The notes beneath the pieces were generated by a model. That model made no database searches. It was given only the letters and a program-made list of their open reading frames with translations, and was not told where the DNA came from. 32,875 nucleotides of DNA from Streptomyces olivochromogenes (GTDB lineage Bacteria; Actinomycetota; Actinomycetes; Streptomycetales; Streptomycetaceae), in assembly GCF_001514115.1 (NCBI RefSeq), contig NZ_KQ948471.1, forward strand, positions 55,815-88,689, read 5' to 3'. This document shows, one piece after another, positions 1 through 6,756 of the stretch. Every line of letters begins with the position of its first letter. The first letter of the stretch is position 1. The translations under genes were made by a program, and so were the position numbers.

Positions 1-2
1 CG

Positions 3-503
3 GCGAACGGGGAGAAGGCACGCCGCAAGGTCGCCAGGATCCACGTCCGGATCACGGACCGGCGCAGGGACGGCCTGCACAAGCTGACCACTCGACTCGT
101 GCGCGAAAACCAAACGCTCGTGATCGAGGACCTGGCCGTGCGCAATATGGTCACCAACCGGAAACTCGCCCGCGCCATCAGTGATGCCGCGTGGGCGGAG
201 TTCCGGAGTCTTCTGGAGTACAAGGCCGTCTGGTACGGGCGGGACGTGGTGGTCGTGGACCGCTTTTTCCCCTCCTCCAAGTTGTGCTCCTACTGCGGTG
301 CCTTGCAGGACAGGATGCCGCTGAATGTCCGCACCTGGACGTGTGACTGCGGAACGGTCCACGACCGGGACGTGAACGCGGCGAAGAATCTTTTGGCCGC
401 CGGGCTGGCGGTGTCTGTCTGTGGAGCTGGTGTAAGACCTCAACGGAGAACTCCGGGCGGGCAGTCGGCGGCGAAGCAGAAAACCCCACGGCGCGAGCCG
501 TAG
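3..503 (+). CDS. tnpB: TnpB (IS200/IS605-family OrfB), 3' part
   Basis: The reading frame is open from the left edge, so the start codon lies outside the window. TnpB is the RNA-guided RuvC-like nuclease encoded by IS200/IS605 and IS1341-type elements. Visible here are the second RuvC acidic motif (LVIEDLAV), a four-cysteine zinc ribbon (CSYC, then CDC) and the last RuvC aspartate in DRDVNAAKN, so the C-terminal catalytic half looks intact. The protein ends in a basic, Pro/Arg-rich tail. The stop codon lies inside the hairpin region that forms the right end of the element, as expected where the guide RNA overlaps the end of tnpB. Whether the missing N-terminal part is intact, or a tnpA is nearby, cannot be seen. 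Confidence 0.9.
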   Translation, partial: ANGEKARRKVARIHVRITDRRRDGLHKLTTRLVRENQTLVIEDLAVRNMVTNRKLARAISDAAWAEFRSLLEYKAVWYGRDVVVVDRFFPSSKLCSYCGALQDRMPLNVRTWTCDCGTVHDRDVNAAKNLLAAGLAVSVCGAGVRPQRRTPGGQSAAKQKTPRREP

Positions 504-533
504 GAATCCCCTCGTTTACGAGGGGGAGGAAGC
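484..533 (+). ncRNA. Right end of tnpB element, probable 3' scaffold of its guide (omega/re) RNA
   Basis: Two tight hairpins follow each other at the end of tnpB. The first has a 5-bp stem ACGGC/GCCGT (488-492 with 497-501) and a GCGA tetraloop. The second has a 7-bp stem CCCCTCG/CGAGGGG (508-514 with 519-525) and a TTTA loop. In this family the right-end hairpins form the scaffold of the RNA that guides TnpB, and the guide is the flanking DNA just past the element. By that rule the guide would begin near 534. The exact boundary is inferred. Confidence 0.6.
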
Positions 534-785
534 CAAACCGGGATCGTAGGGAACAGGGGGCCGCCCCGCCCCATACCGTTTTCCCGCCGCACGCATAACA
601 CGAGGCGGAGACCTGCCCGGCGTCCCGTCCTGGCCGTCAACTGCCTCTGTGGGCACGGGTGTTATGGGCCGCCCCTCCATTGTCGTATCCCTCGGTCCGT
701 TGTCATTGGCCACGGTGAGTGGGACGTTCCCCCCACGCCTCGCCGCTCGTGCTCGAAGCGACCCCCCACTTACGAAGGAGCATTG

Positions 786-2810
786 ATGCGTCGTCGACCT
801 GCTCTGCCCGGATTCCCTCCCGGGAGGCCGTCCGGATTCGCGTCCAGGTTCCTGGCCGTCAGCCTGGCGGTCAGCGCCCTGACAGCAGGCCTGCTGGCCG
901 CACCGGCCCTCGCAGCAGCCGGACCGGCGACCGCCACAACGGCTGCTCCCACGACCACCGCCGTGACCAGGACCGAGCCGCGCGCGCTGTCGCCGCTCGG
1001 CGCGAACACCGCTGCGTCCGATCAGGCAGACGTCCAGAGCGGGCGACTGGCCGCCGCCCATGTCCGGCCGCTCAGACCGCAGTTGCCGCAGAGCTCCTCG
1101 TCCTCGAAGGCCGTACGGCCTCCCAAGGCCACGAATGGCGCGGCGGCCGCGTCGTGCACCCCGGCCGACTTCGGCACCCGTACCGGATCCGAACTGGTCG
1201 CATACATCCAGGACTCGACCACCGACTGCATCAATACGCTGTTCGCCGTCACCGGCACGGACGCCCGCAACGTGTTCCGCGAGGCGCAGATGGTGACCGT
1301 CGCAGGCGCCTTCCAGGACGCGTCGCAGACGTATCCCGGCGACAACTCCACCCACGTGTGGCAGCTCGTGCTGTTCCTGCGCGCCGGCTACTACGTGCAG
1401 TACAACGACTCGGCCGACGTCGGCGACTACGGCCCGACCCTGGCCGAGGCCACCGAATGCGCATTGGACGCGTTCACCGCCAACTCCCATTTCATGGACG
1501 TCAGTTCGGAACACGGCAACGTCCTGGGCGACGTCATCATCCTGACGGACAGCGCCGACGAGCAGGCCCGCTACCTGGACACGTACAAGCGAGTGCTGAA
1601 CGCCTACGACAGCTCCTACGACGCCTACTGGAGCATGGACACGGCCGTCAACGACGTCTTCACCCCGCTCTTCCGCGGCCACTTCAACCCCGCGTTCATC
1701 AGCGCGGTCACCGCCGACCCGGGCATCATCGACACGCTGAACTCGTTCACCCTGAACCACCTGCCGATGCTGAGCGGGGCCTGGTACTTCATGGCCTCCA
1801 ACGCCGGAACCGAGACGGCGCGCTTCCTCGACACGGCCGGGCTTAAGGACAAGGTGCGGCCGATGGTGAAGGGCCTGCTCGGCGCCTCCTCGATCACCGG
1901 CCCGACCGCTGCGCTGTGGGTCGGCGCCGCCGAGATGACCTCCGCGCACGACGCGGCCCAATGCTCGTACTACGACACCTGCGACCTGACGTCCAAGCTC
2001 ACCGCGGCGGCACTCCCCCTCACCTACAAGTGCGACGACGGGCACACCTTCCTGGCCCAGTCCCTGACCGGCCCGGCGCTCGCCGAGGCCTGCAAGAGCG
2101 TGCAGGGACAGGACGCCTACTTCCACGGCATGGTCAAGGACAGCGGCCCGGTCGCCGACGACCACAACACCAACATCCAGATCGTCGTCTTCGCGAGCCC
2201 CCGGGACTACCGGACGTACTCAGGCTGGATCTTCGGCAACAGCACCGACAACGGCGGCGAATACCTGGAGGGCAACCCCGCCGACCCCGACAACCAGGCC
2301 CGCTTCGTCGCCTACGTGAAGAGCGTGGGCGACGGCTTCCCGGCGGACATCTGGAACCTGAACCACGAGTACACCCACTACCTCGACGGCCGCTACGACA
2401 CCTACGGCGACTTCTCCGCCGGCCAGACGGTCCCGGACATCTGGTGGATCGAGGGCTTCGCCGAGTACGTCTCGTACAGCTACCGGGGCGTGCCCGACAC
2501 CGAGGCGCTCCTTGATGCCGGGAAGCACACCTACACCCTGAGCACCCTGTGGCAGAGCACCTACGCCAACTCCGACCTGACCCGCACCTACCCATGGGGC
2601 TACCTGGCCGTCCGCTACATGCTTGAGAACCACCCGGACGACGTGCAGGCCATGCTCACCAAGTTCCGCACCGGCGACTACGCCGGAGCCTATGCGGTCT
2701 ACAACACCGGCATCGGCACCCGTTACGACGCGGACTTCGCCGCCTGGCTCGACACCTGCGCGGCCGGCGCCTGCCGGGGGAGCAGCAGCCGACCGGGCGC
2801 TGACGGCTGA
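786..2810 (+). CDS. Secreted microbial collagenase, peptidase family M9
   Basis: This is a 674-residue exported zinc protease expected to cleave collagen-like substrates. A signal peptide (Arg-rich start, long Ala/Leu/Val core, cleavage near ALA-AAG) is followed by a Ser/Pro/Ala-rich linker, the M9 N-terminal activator-type region and the peptidase domain. The zinc motif HEYTH is at residues 527-531, followed by YLDGRYDTYGDF; a downstream GFAEY supplies the likely third zinc ligand. The ATG at 786 is chosen over TTG at 783 because GAAGGAG (774-780) lies 5 bases before it. The protein stops about 80 residues after the GFAEY motif, with no PKD or collagen-binding domain. The 282 bases upstream hold no convincing gene. 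A hairpin terminator follows at 2846, so it is probably monocistronic. Confidence 0.9.
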   Translation: MRRRPALPGFPPGRPSGFASRFLAVSLAVSALTAGLLAAPALAAAGPATATTAAPTTTAVTRTEPRALSPLGANTAASDQADVQSGRLAAAHVRPLRPQLPQSSSSSKAVRPPKATNGAAAASCTPADFGTRTGSELVAYIQDSTTDCINTLFAVTGTDARNVFREAQMVTVAGAFQDASQTYPGDNSTHVWQLVLFLRAGYYVQYNDSADVGDYGPTLAEATECALDAFTANSHFMDVSSEHGNVLGDVIILTDSADEQARYLDTYKRVLNAYDSSYDAYWSMDTAVNDVFTPLFRGHFNPAFISAVTADPGIIDTLNSFTLNHLPMLSGAWYFMASNAGTETARFLDTAGLKDKVRPMVKGLLGASSITGPTAALWVGAAEMTSAHDAAQCSYYDTCDLTSKLTAAALPLTYKCDDGHTFLAQSLTGPALAEACKSVQGQDAYFHGMVKDSGPVADDHNTNIQIVVFASPRDYRTYSGWIFGNSTDNGGEYLEGNPADPDNQARFVAYVKSVGDGFPADIWNLNHEYTHYLDGRYDTYGDFSAGQTVPDIWWIEGFAEYVSYSYRGVPDTEALLDAGKHTYTLSTLWQSTYANSDLTRTYPWGYLAVRYMLENHPDDVQAMLTKFRTGDYAGAYAVYNTGIGTRYDADFAAWLDTCAAGACRGSSSRPGADG

Positions 2811-2845
2811 GCCGCCCGCCGCCTGCCCCTGCCCCCGCCTCTCGC

Positions 2846-2881
2846 TGTCACCCCGCGCCCTGACAAGGCGGCGGGGTGACA
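2846..2881 (+). terminator. Hairpin terminator after the collagenase gene
   Basis: An 11-bp perfect stem, TGTCACCCCGC (2846-2856) with GCGGGGTGACA (2871-2881), encloses a 14-base loop. It sits 36 bases after the stop codon. There is no T-tract, which is common for Streptomyces terminators. Confidence 0.65.
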
Positions 2882-3056
2882 CGCGTACCGGACGTACCAC
2901 TCGCGCCCGTGGTCGTGCCCGGCGGCCTCGCTCCCCTCCAGCCTCCCGTCATGGCCGCGCAGCGACGGCGAACTCGACGTCCTCGCCCCCCTGGAGCACG
3001 AAGAGACGGCAGCGCCGCCACGCACCCCTTCCCCGGGGCCCGTCCCTGATCGTTGC

Positions 3057-3068
3057 TACGGTTCACCG
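3057..3068 (+). promoter_or_regulatory. Possible -10 element for a leaderless metallophosphoesterase mRNA
   Basis: TACGGT (3057-3062) fits the TANNNT -10 consensus and ends six bases before the GTG start at 3069. No Shine-Dalgarno sequence precedes that start. Together these suggest a transcript starting at or next to the GTG. No good -35 box is seen, so this is tentative. Confidence 0.35.
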
Positions 3069-4571
3069 GTGTCTGACTCTTCACGCGATACCGCCGAAGG
3101 CGCCGGCTGGGGCACCCTGGAACACGGCGAGTACAAGCACCTGATGCCGCACCAGGTCGACAAGCTCTCATGGCTCAGCCCGAAGACCCTGTGGGCCGCA
3201 CGCAACGGCGTACTGGCCTCCTGGTTCGGGGACCCCACGGGCCGCACCCGCAGCCGCTGGGTGGCCCAGCGGACGGCCGCCGGAGCACCCGCCGCCAAGG
3301 TGATCCGGCGCGACGACCCGGACCACTTCTCCTTCATGGTCATCGGAGACACCGGCGAGGGCGACGATCCCCAATACGCCGTCGTCCCCGGCTTCCTGAA
3401 GGCCAGTCAGGGAACGAAATTCGCCGTCATCGCCAGCGACGTGATCTACCCCGTCGGCCGGGCGGACGACTACGGCACGAAGTTCTTCCGCCCGTACCAG
3501 GACTACCAGGCACCCATATACGCGATACCCGGCAACCACGACTGGTACGAAGACCTCGGCGGCTTCATGCGCGTCTTCTGCGACGACGCCCCGCCACTCG
3601 CCCCACAGCCCGCGCCGCGCCCCCTCTCACGGGCCTGGCTGCGGTCGCTGCTGTGGCACCGGCCGCACCCGGCCGACGGACAACACCTCACCGAAGCACG
3701 TACGTTGCGCTCCTCACCAGCCCAACAGGCCGTCCAGCCGGGCCCGTACTGGGCCATCGACGCCGGTCCGGTGCGGATCATAGGCATCGACACGGGACTG
3801 CTGGGAACCCTCGACGCCGAGCAGGGCGCATGGCTGCGCGAGGTGTCCAAGGGCCCCCTCCCCAAGATCCTCGTCACCGGCTCGCCCCTGTACGTGGACG
3901 GCGAACACCACCCGTGCCCCATCGAAGGCGGCGGCACCGTCGACGACCTCGTCCGCGACCCGGACCACCGCTACCTCGCGGCCATCGGCGGCGACATCCA
4001 CAACTACCAGCGCTACCCGGTGCAGGTCGACGGCCGCACCATCCAGTACGTGGTGTCGGGCGGCGGCGGAGCCTTCATGCACGCCACCCACACCATCCCC
4101 CGCGTCTGCGTCGCGAACGTCACCGAGCAGGAGTTCCGCTGCTACCCGCTGCGCGGCGACTCCCTCGCCTTCTACAGCAGGCTCTACGGACACCGGCTCC
4201 GCCTGCGCCGCCTGTTCACCCTCACCGAGGCCGAGGCGACAGCCGTCGTCGCCGAGCGCCTCGGCATCCCGCCGACCCGCACCCAGGGCCCGCCCGCCCG
4301 CGTCACCCGGCGCACCCGCCTGATCGCGAACCTGCTGGGCGCGGGCGGCCGCCCCGACCGCACCTCACGCTTCCGCCTGCCCGTACGGAAGATCTACACC
4401 CAGCTCTTCTCACCGAGCTCGGCGACCTACAGCCCGCCCTTCTTCAAGTGCTTCCTGCGCCTGGACGTCACCCCGGAGGCGGTCCGGCTGCGCTGCTTCG
4501 CGGCCACCGGAAACCGCGCGCAGGAACTCGACCCGCCGGTCGAGGACGAAGTCACCATTGCGCTGACCTGA
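3069..4571 (+). CDS. Calcineurin-like metallophosphoesterase
   Basis: This 500-residue protein has the metal-binding motifs of the calcineurin-like phosphoesterase fold: GDTGEGD (residues 93-99), SDVIYPVG, GNHDW (155-159), then GGDIHNYQ (about 307-314) near the end of the catalytic domain. These ligands build a di-metal centre that hydrolyses phosphomono- or diesters; the substrate cannot be read from the sequence. No signal peptide or membrane segment is evident, so it should be cytoplasmic. The last 150 or so residues, after the histidine motifs, form an extra domain I do not recognise. The second ORF in another frame over the same DNA is a shadow. The gene stands alone; the next feature is the RNA unit at 4630. 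Confidence 0.85.
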   Translation: MSDSSRDTAEGAGWGTLEHGEYKHLMPHQVDKLSWLSPKTLWAARNGVLASWFGDPTGRTRSRWVAQRTAAGAPAAKVIRRDDPDHFSFMVIGDTGEGDDPQYAVVPGFLKASQGTKFAVIASDVIYPVGRADDYGTKFFRPYQDYQAPIYAIPGNHDWYEDLGGFMRVFCDDAPPLAPQPAPRPLSRAWLRSLLWHRPHPADGQHLTEARTLRSSPAQQAVQPGPYWAIDAGPVRIIGIDTGLLGTLDAEQGAWLREVSKGPLPKILVTGSPLYVDGEHHPCPIEGGGTVDDLVRDPDHRYLAAIGGDIHNYQRYPVQVDGRTIQYVVSGGGGAFMHATHTIPRVCVANVTEQEFRCYPLRGDSLAFYSRLYGHRLRLRRLFTLTEAEATAVVAERLGIPPTRTQGPPARVTRRTRLIANLLGAGGRPDRTSRFRLPVRKIYTQLFSPSSATYSPPFFKCFLRLDVTPEAVRLRCFAATGNRAQELDPPVEDEVTIALT

Positions 4572-4629
4572 ACACCCGAGGGCCCGGACGCTGCCCCGCA
4601 CGGCAGCCGGTCCGGTTCCTGCGCCGCCG

Positions 4630-4661
4630 TGTGACCCGGGACGCTGGGACTGCGCTATCAT
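4630..4661 (+). promoter_or_regulatory. Probable promoter of the tRNA-like RNA
   Basis: TATCAT (4656-4661) is a good -10 hexamer. A weaker -35 candidate, GTGACC (4631-4636), lies 19 bases upstream. Transcription would begin near 4668, about 35 bases before the tRNA-like fold. The predicted 5' leader carries a 6-bp hairpin GCCGCC/GGCGGC (4675-4680 with 4690-4695). Confidence 0.5.
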
Positions 4662-4702
4662 TGATCTTGAGCAAGCCGCCCGAACTTCCGGCGGCCGGCC
4701 TC

Positions 4703-4775
4703 GCGTTGGTGGTCCAAGGAAAGACGTCCCGCTTCCTGCGGGGAGATGCAGGTGCAAGGCCTGCCCGGCGCTCCA
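4703..4775 (+). tRNA. tRNA-Gly(UCC)-like RNA, probably non-proteinogenic
   Basis: A 73-base stretch folds as a full cloverleaf with encoded CCA. The acceptor stem pairs GCGTTGG (4703-4709) with CCGGCGC (4765-4771), including two G-T wobbles. The D arm is 4712-4725. The anticodon arm pairs TCCCG (4727-4731) with CGGGG (4739-4743), with anticodon TCC at 4734-4736. The T arm pairs GCAGG with CCTGC (4748-4752, 4760-4764). U8, A14, A15, G18, G19, A21, U33, U48, U54, C56, A58 and C61 are present. Glycine identity elements G1-C72, C2-G71, G3-C70, U73, C35 and C36 are all kept. Oddities: the T loop has GUGC for GUUC (G55), position 37 is U not a purine, C32 and G38 can pair and shrink the loop to five bases, and the D loop has only six bases. 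GUGC is known from staphylococcal peptidoglycan glycine tRNAs that avoid EF-Tu. The non-proteinogenic role is inferred; a decaying tRNA gene is the alternative. Confidence 0.75.
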
Positions 4776-4778
4776 CAC

Positions 4779-4818
4779 AGCCCCGCCTCCGGTATCCCGG
4801 AGGCGGGGCTGCTTTTTT
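4779..4818 (+). terminator. Rho-independent terminator of the tRNA-like RNA
   Basis: A 14-bp perfect stem (4779-4792 with 4797-4810, beginning AGCCCCGCC) has a TATC loop and is followed by GC and six T. It starts three bases after the encoded CCA, so the RNA unit ends here. Confidence 0.9.
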
Positions 4819-5226
4819 GAACGCCGGGGACCACAGCGCCGCCAGGAGACCTCCCGGGCAGCCGGACGACAGTGCCACCGACGAGCCGCCGAACCCCGGT
4901 GGCGGCGGCACGGGCGCCGCCCCCCTGCTGGTCTGGTGCCAGGAACAGGACATCGGCCGGGTCTCGTTCACCCCCTCGGCCACGCCCCGCCCGCCTGCGC
5001 GGACCCGGCATCCGCGCCCGTCCGCGCGGCGGGATCAACCGGGCGGCCCGGACGGGGGACCAGTGACGTTTCTCCGGTGAACCGCTTGCGCCATTGAGGT
5101 GAGTAAAGCCCTTCCAAGGAGATAGTCCGGTGTCGCTATAGGGATCCTCTTGTTCTGGCAAAGGGCAGTCGTGTTGCGGCGGCCCTCTCCGCGCGACGTG
5201 TTCAACCCCACGAGAGGAACCGGACG
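4819..5226 (+). other. 408-base non-coding stretch with a hairpin over the next gene's ribosome binding site
   Basis: No ORF here looks genuine. Near its end, CCTCTC (5184-5189) can pair with GAGAGG (5212-5217), which is the Shine-Dalgarno sequence of the TTG start at 5227. An inner GTG/CAC pair could extend the stem. This could hold down translation of the lyase gene. No known riboswitch consensus is recognised. Confidence 0.35.
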
Positions 5227-6090
5227 TTGACCTACGGGAAGAAGCTGAGGGAACAGATCGCCGGGCCGGAGACCACCCCGCTGATCGGCGTGTATGACAT
5301 GTACTCGGCGTCGATCGCGGCCGAGCACTACGACGGGATGTTCGTCTCCGGCTTCGGCTTCGCGGCCTCGTACTACGGGCTGCCGGACATCGGCTTCATC
5401 GCCTGGCCGGACATGGTGGCGTTCGTCCAGCGGCTGCGGGGCGCCTTCCCGCGCCACCACCTCCTGGTGGACATCGACGACGGATACGTCGACCCCGAGG
5501 TCGCCTGCCATGTAGTGGAGGGACTGGAGCGGATCGGGGCGTCGGGAGTGATCCTGGAGGACCAGAAGCGCCCGCGCCGGTGCGGGCACGCCGACGGCAA
5601 GCAGGTGCTGCCGCTGTCCGAGTACCTCGCCAAGCTGGAGATGGTCCTGGCGACCCGGCAGGACCTGGTGGTGGTGGCCCGTACGGACGCCACCGACGAG
5701 AACGACATCCTGCACCGGGCCGAGAAACTGGCCGCGACCGACGCGGACGTGGTGCTGGTCGACGGAGTACGCAGCGTGGAATGGATCCGGCGGATCCGCA
5801 AGGTGGTCGGCGACAAGCCCCTGCTGTTCAACCAGATCGCGGGCGGCAAGTCACCCCGGCTCTCGCTGACCGAACTGTCCGAGCTCGGCGTGGACGTCGC
5901 CATCTACAGCACACCGTGTCTGTTCGCGGCCCACCAGGCCATGCACTCCGCGCTCGCCGACCTCAGAAGGGCGGACGGCCGGCTCCCCGTGGTGAACACG
6001 GCGGACGGCGTCGGCGTCAAGACCTCCACCCAGCTGCTGGAGCGCAACATCGCCCGGCTGCGGCCGGAACCCCAGGGCGTGAGCGCGTGA
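5227..6090 (+). CDS. Isocitrate lyase/PEP mutase superfamily enzyme, lyase-like
   Basis: This 287-residue protein has the (beta/alpha)8 fold motifs of the ICL/PEPM superfamily. DIDDGY (residues 82-87) supplies magnesium-binding acids. EDQKRPRRCGH (111-121) matches the K-K/R-C-G-H loop of isocitrate and 2-methylisocitrate lyases, with the catalytic cysteine at 119, whereas PEP mutases carry a different loop here. Length is close to methylisocitrate lyase (about 295). It should cleave a C-C bond in a 2-hydroxy-dicarboxylate or related acid; the actual substrate is open. The TTG start is supported by GAGAGGA (5212-5218), eight bases upstream. Its stop overlaps the GTG of the small exported protein at 6087, so the two are co-translated. 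No other phosphonate or propionate pathway genes are nearby. Confidence 0.8.
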   Translation: MTYGKKLREQIAGPETTPLIGVYDMYSASIAAEHYDGMFVSGFGFAASYYGLPDIGFIAWPDMVAFVQRLRGAFPRHHLLVDIDDGYVDPEVACHVVEGLERIGASGVILEDQKRPRRCGHADGKQVLPLSEYLAKLEMVLATRQDLVVVARTDATDENDILHRAEKLAATDADVVLVDGVRSVEWIRRIRKVVGDKPLLFNQIAGGKSPRLSLTELSELGVDVAIYSTPCLFAAHQAMHSALADLRRADGRLPVVNTADGVGVKTSTQLLERNIARLRPEPQGVSA

Positions 6091-6356
6091 CACCGGCACG
6101 CGTCCCGCCACCGCGACTGCGCACGGCCGCCGTGCTGGCGGCGGCCCTGCTGGGCGCCGCGGCAACACCGGCAGCCGCGGGCGACAGCCTGATCACCGTC
6201 CTCGACAACTCGCACGCCGACTCGATCCTCGAGGTGGACCGGACCGCGAACATCCAGCAGGGCAGCGGAACGGCCGGCAGCGACCACGAGGGCAGCGCCG
6301 TCGACATGATCGAGGCCCTGGTCGCGGCGCACCAGCACGAGGAGGACCACGACTGA
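6087..6356 (+). CDS. Small exported acidic protein, unknown function
   Basis: This 89-residue protein starts with GTG overlapping the lyase stop (GTGA), so translation is likely coupled. An N-terminal Arg/Pro segment, a hydrophobic Ala/Leu core and an APAAAG-like site (TPAAAG) make a signal peptide; cleavage would release about 58 residues. The mature part is acidic, without cysteine, and ends in a His/Glu/Asp cluster (HQHEEDHD) that could bind metal. I recognise no family. Pairing an apparently cytoplasmic lyase with an exported peptide is unusual. It might be a small secreted structural or signalling protein. Confidence 0.6.
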   Translation: MTPARVPPPRLRTAAVLAAALLGAAATPAAAGDSLITVLDNSHADSILEVDRTANIQQGSGTAGSDHEGSAVDMIEALVAAHQHEEDHD

Positions 6357-6403
6357 CCCGCCGACCCGTGACCCGCCGACCCGCTGACCGGTCGGCCGAC
6401 CGG
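6354..6403 (+). repeat. 15-base tandem duplication plus 16-bp palindrome
   Basis: TGACCCGCCGACCCG occurs twice head to tail (6354-6368, 6369-6383). The first copy begins with the stop codon of the small exported protein. It is followed by the perfect palindrome CCGGTCGGCCGACCGG (6388-6403), which may act as a terminator. No T-tract follows. Confidence 0.7.
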
Positions 6404-6705
6404 GCCGACGACGGGACGCCGAGGACCTGCCGCTCGGGGGCAGGCCGCAGGAAGGTGACGGGCCTGCCCGGCCAGGGTGAGCGGGGTCCGGCGGGAGGCC
6501 CTGCGCGAGCCGGGCAGACGGCCGGGCGCAGCTGCCGGCTCTGGAGGGTCAGCCCGTGGCCCGTGCGAGGGCCAGTCCGTGCGGGGCGGCCGCTTCACGC
6601 TGTACGGCCACGGCCCTCAGCCGCAGTTGCCAGTACGCCCAGGGAAAGTGATGTCACACCCATCATGACAGGTCAGAGCTCGTTTTCGTAGGAGGAACGG
6701 CACAG
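6404..6705 (+). other. About 300 bases without a recognisable gene
   Basis: ORFs here are short, Arg/Pro/Gly-rich and lack ribosome binding sites, so I do not call any. The right part must hold the promoter of the leader ORF and TPR gene; the sequence becomes AT-richer from about 6640 to 6690, but no clear -35/-10 pair stands out. Confidence 0.4.
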
Positions 6706-6756
6706 GTGAGGAGCCTTGTCCGGCCCTCTCTGGGGCACCCAGAATCTCCGTCATGA
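6706..6756 (+). CDS. 16-codon leader ORF coupled to the TPR gene
   Basis: A GTG at 6706 follows a strong Shine-Dalgarno sequence, AGGAGGAA (6690-6697). The ORF encodes VRSLVRPSLGHPESPS and stops at TGA 6754-6756, overlapping the ATG of the TPR gene (ATGA). The TPR start has no Shine-Dalgarno sequence of its own, so ribosomes probably reach it by termination-reinitiation from this leader. No regulatory codon run is obvious. Confidence 0.5.
   Translation: MRSLVRPSLGHPESPS

Noticed and set aside
516..2165. Long minus-strand ORF opposite the collagenase
   Set aside because: Arg/Gly/Val-rich antisense frame typical of high-GC DNA; no ribosome binding site or domain.
4675..4818. Reading the structured RNA as a riboswitch or T-box leader with attenuator
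   Set aside because: No gene follows within 400 bases after the terminator, no known riboswitch or T-box consensus fits, and the cloverleaf with encoded CCA accounts for every stem.
5227..6090. Phosphoenolpyruvate mutase of a phosphonate pathway
   Set aside because: The loop carries the lyase RRCGH motif with catalytic Cys, and no phosphonate genes are nearby.
6368..6691. 107-codon ORF after the small exported protein
   Set aside because: Starts inside the tandem repeat, Arg-rich, no ribosome binding site.
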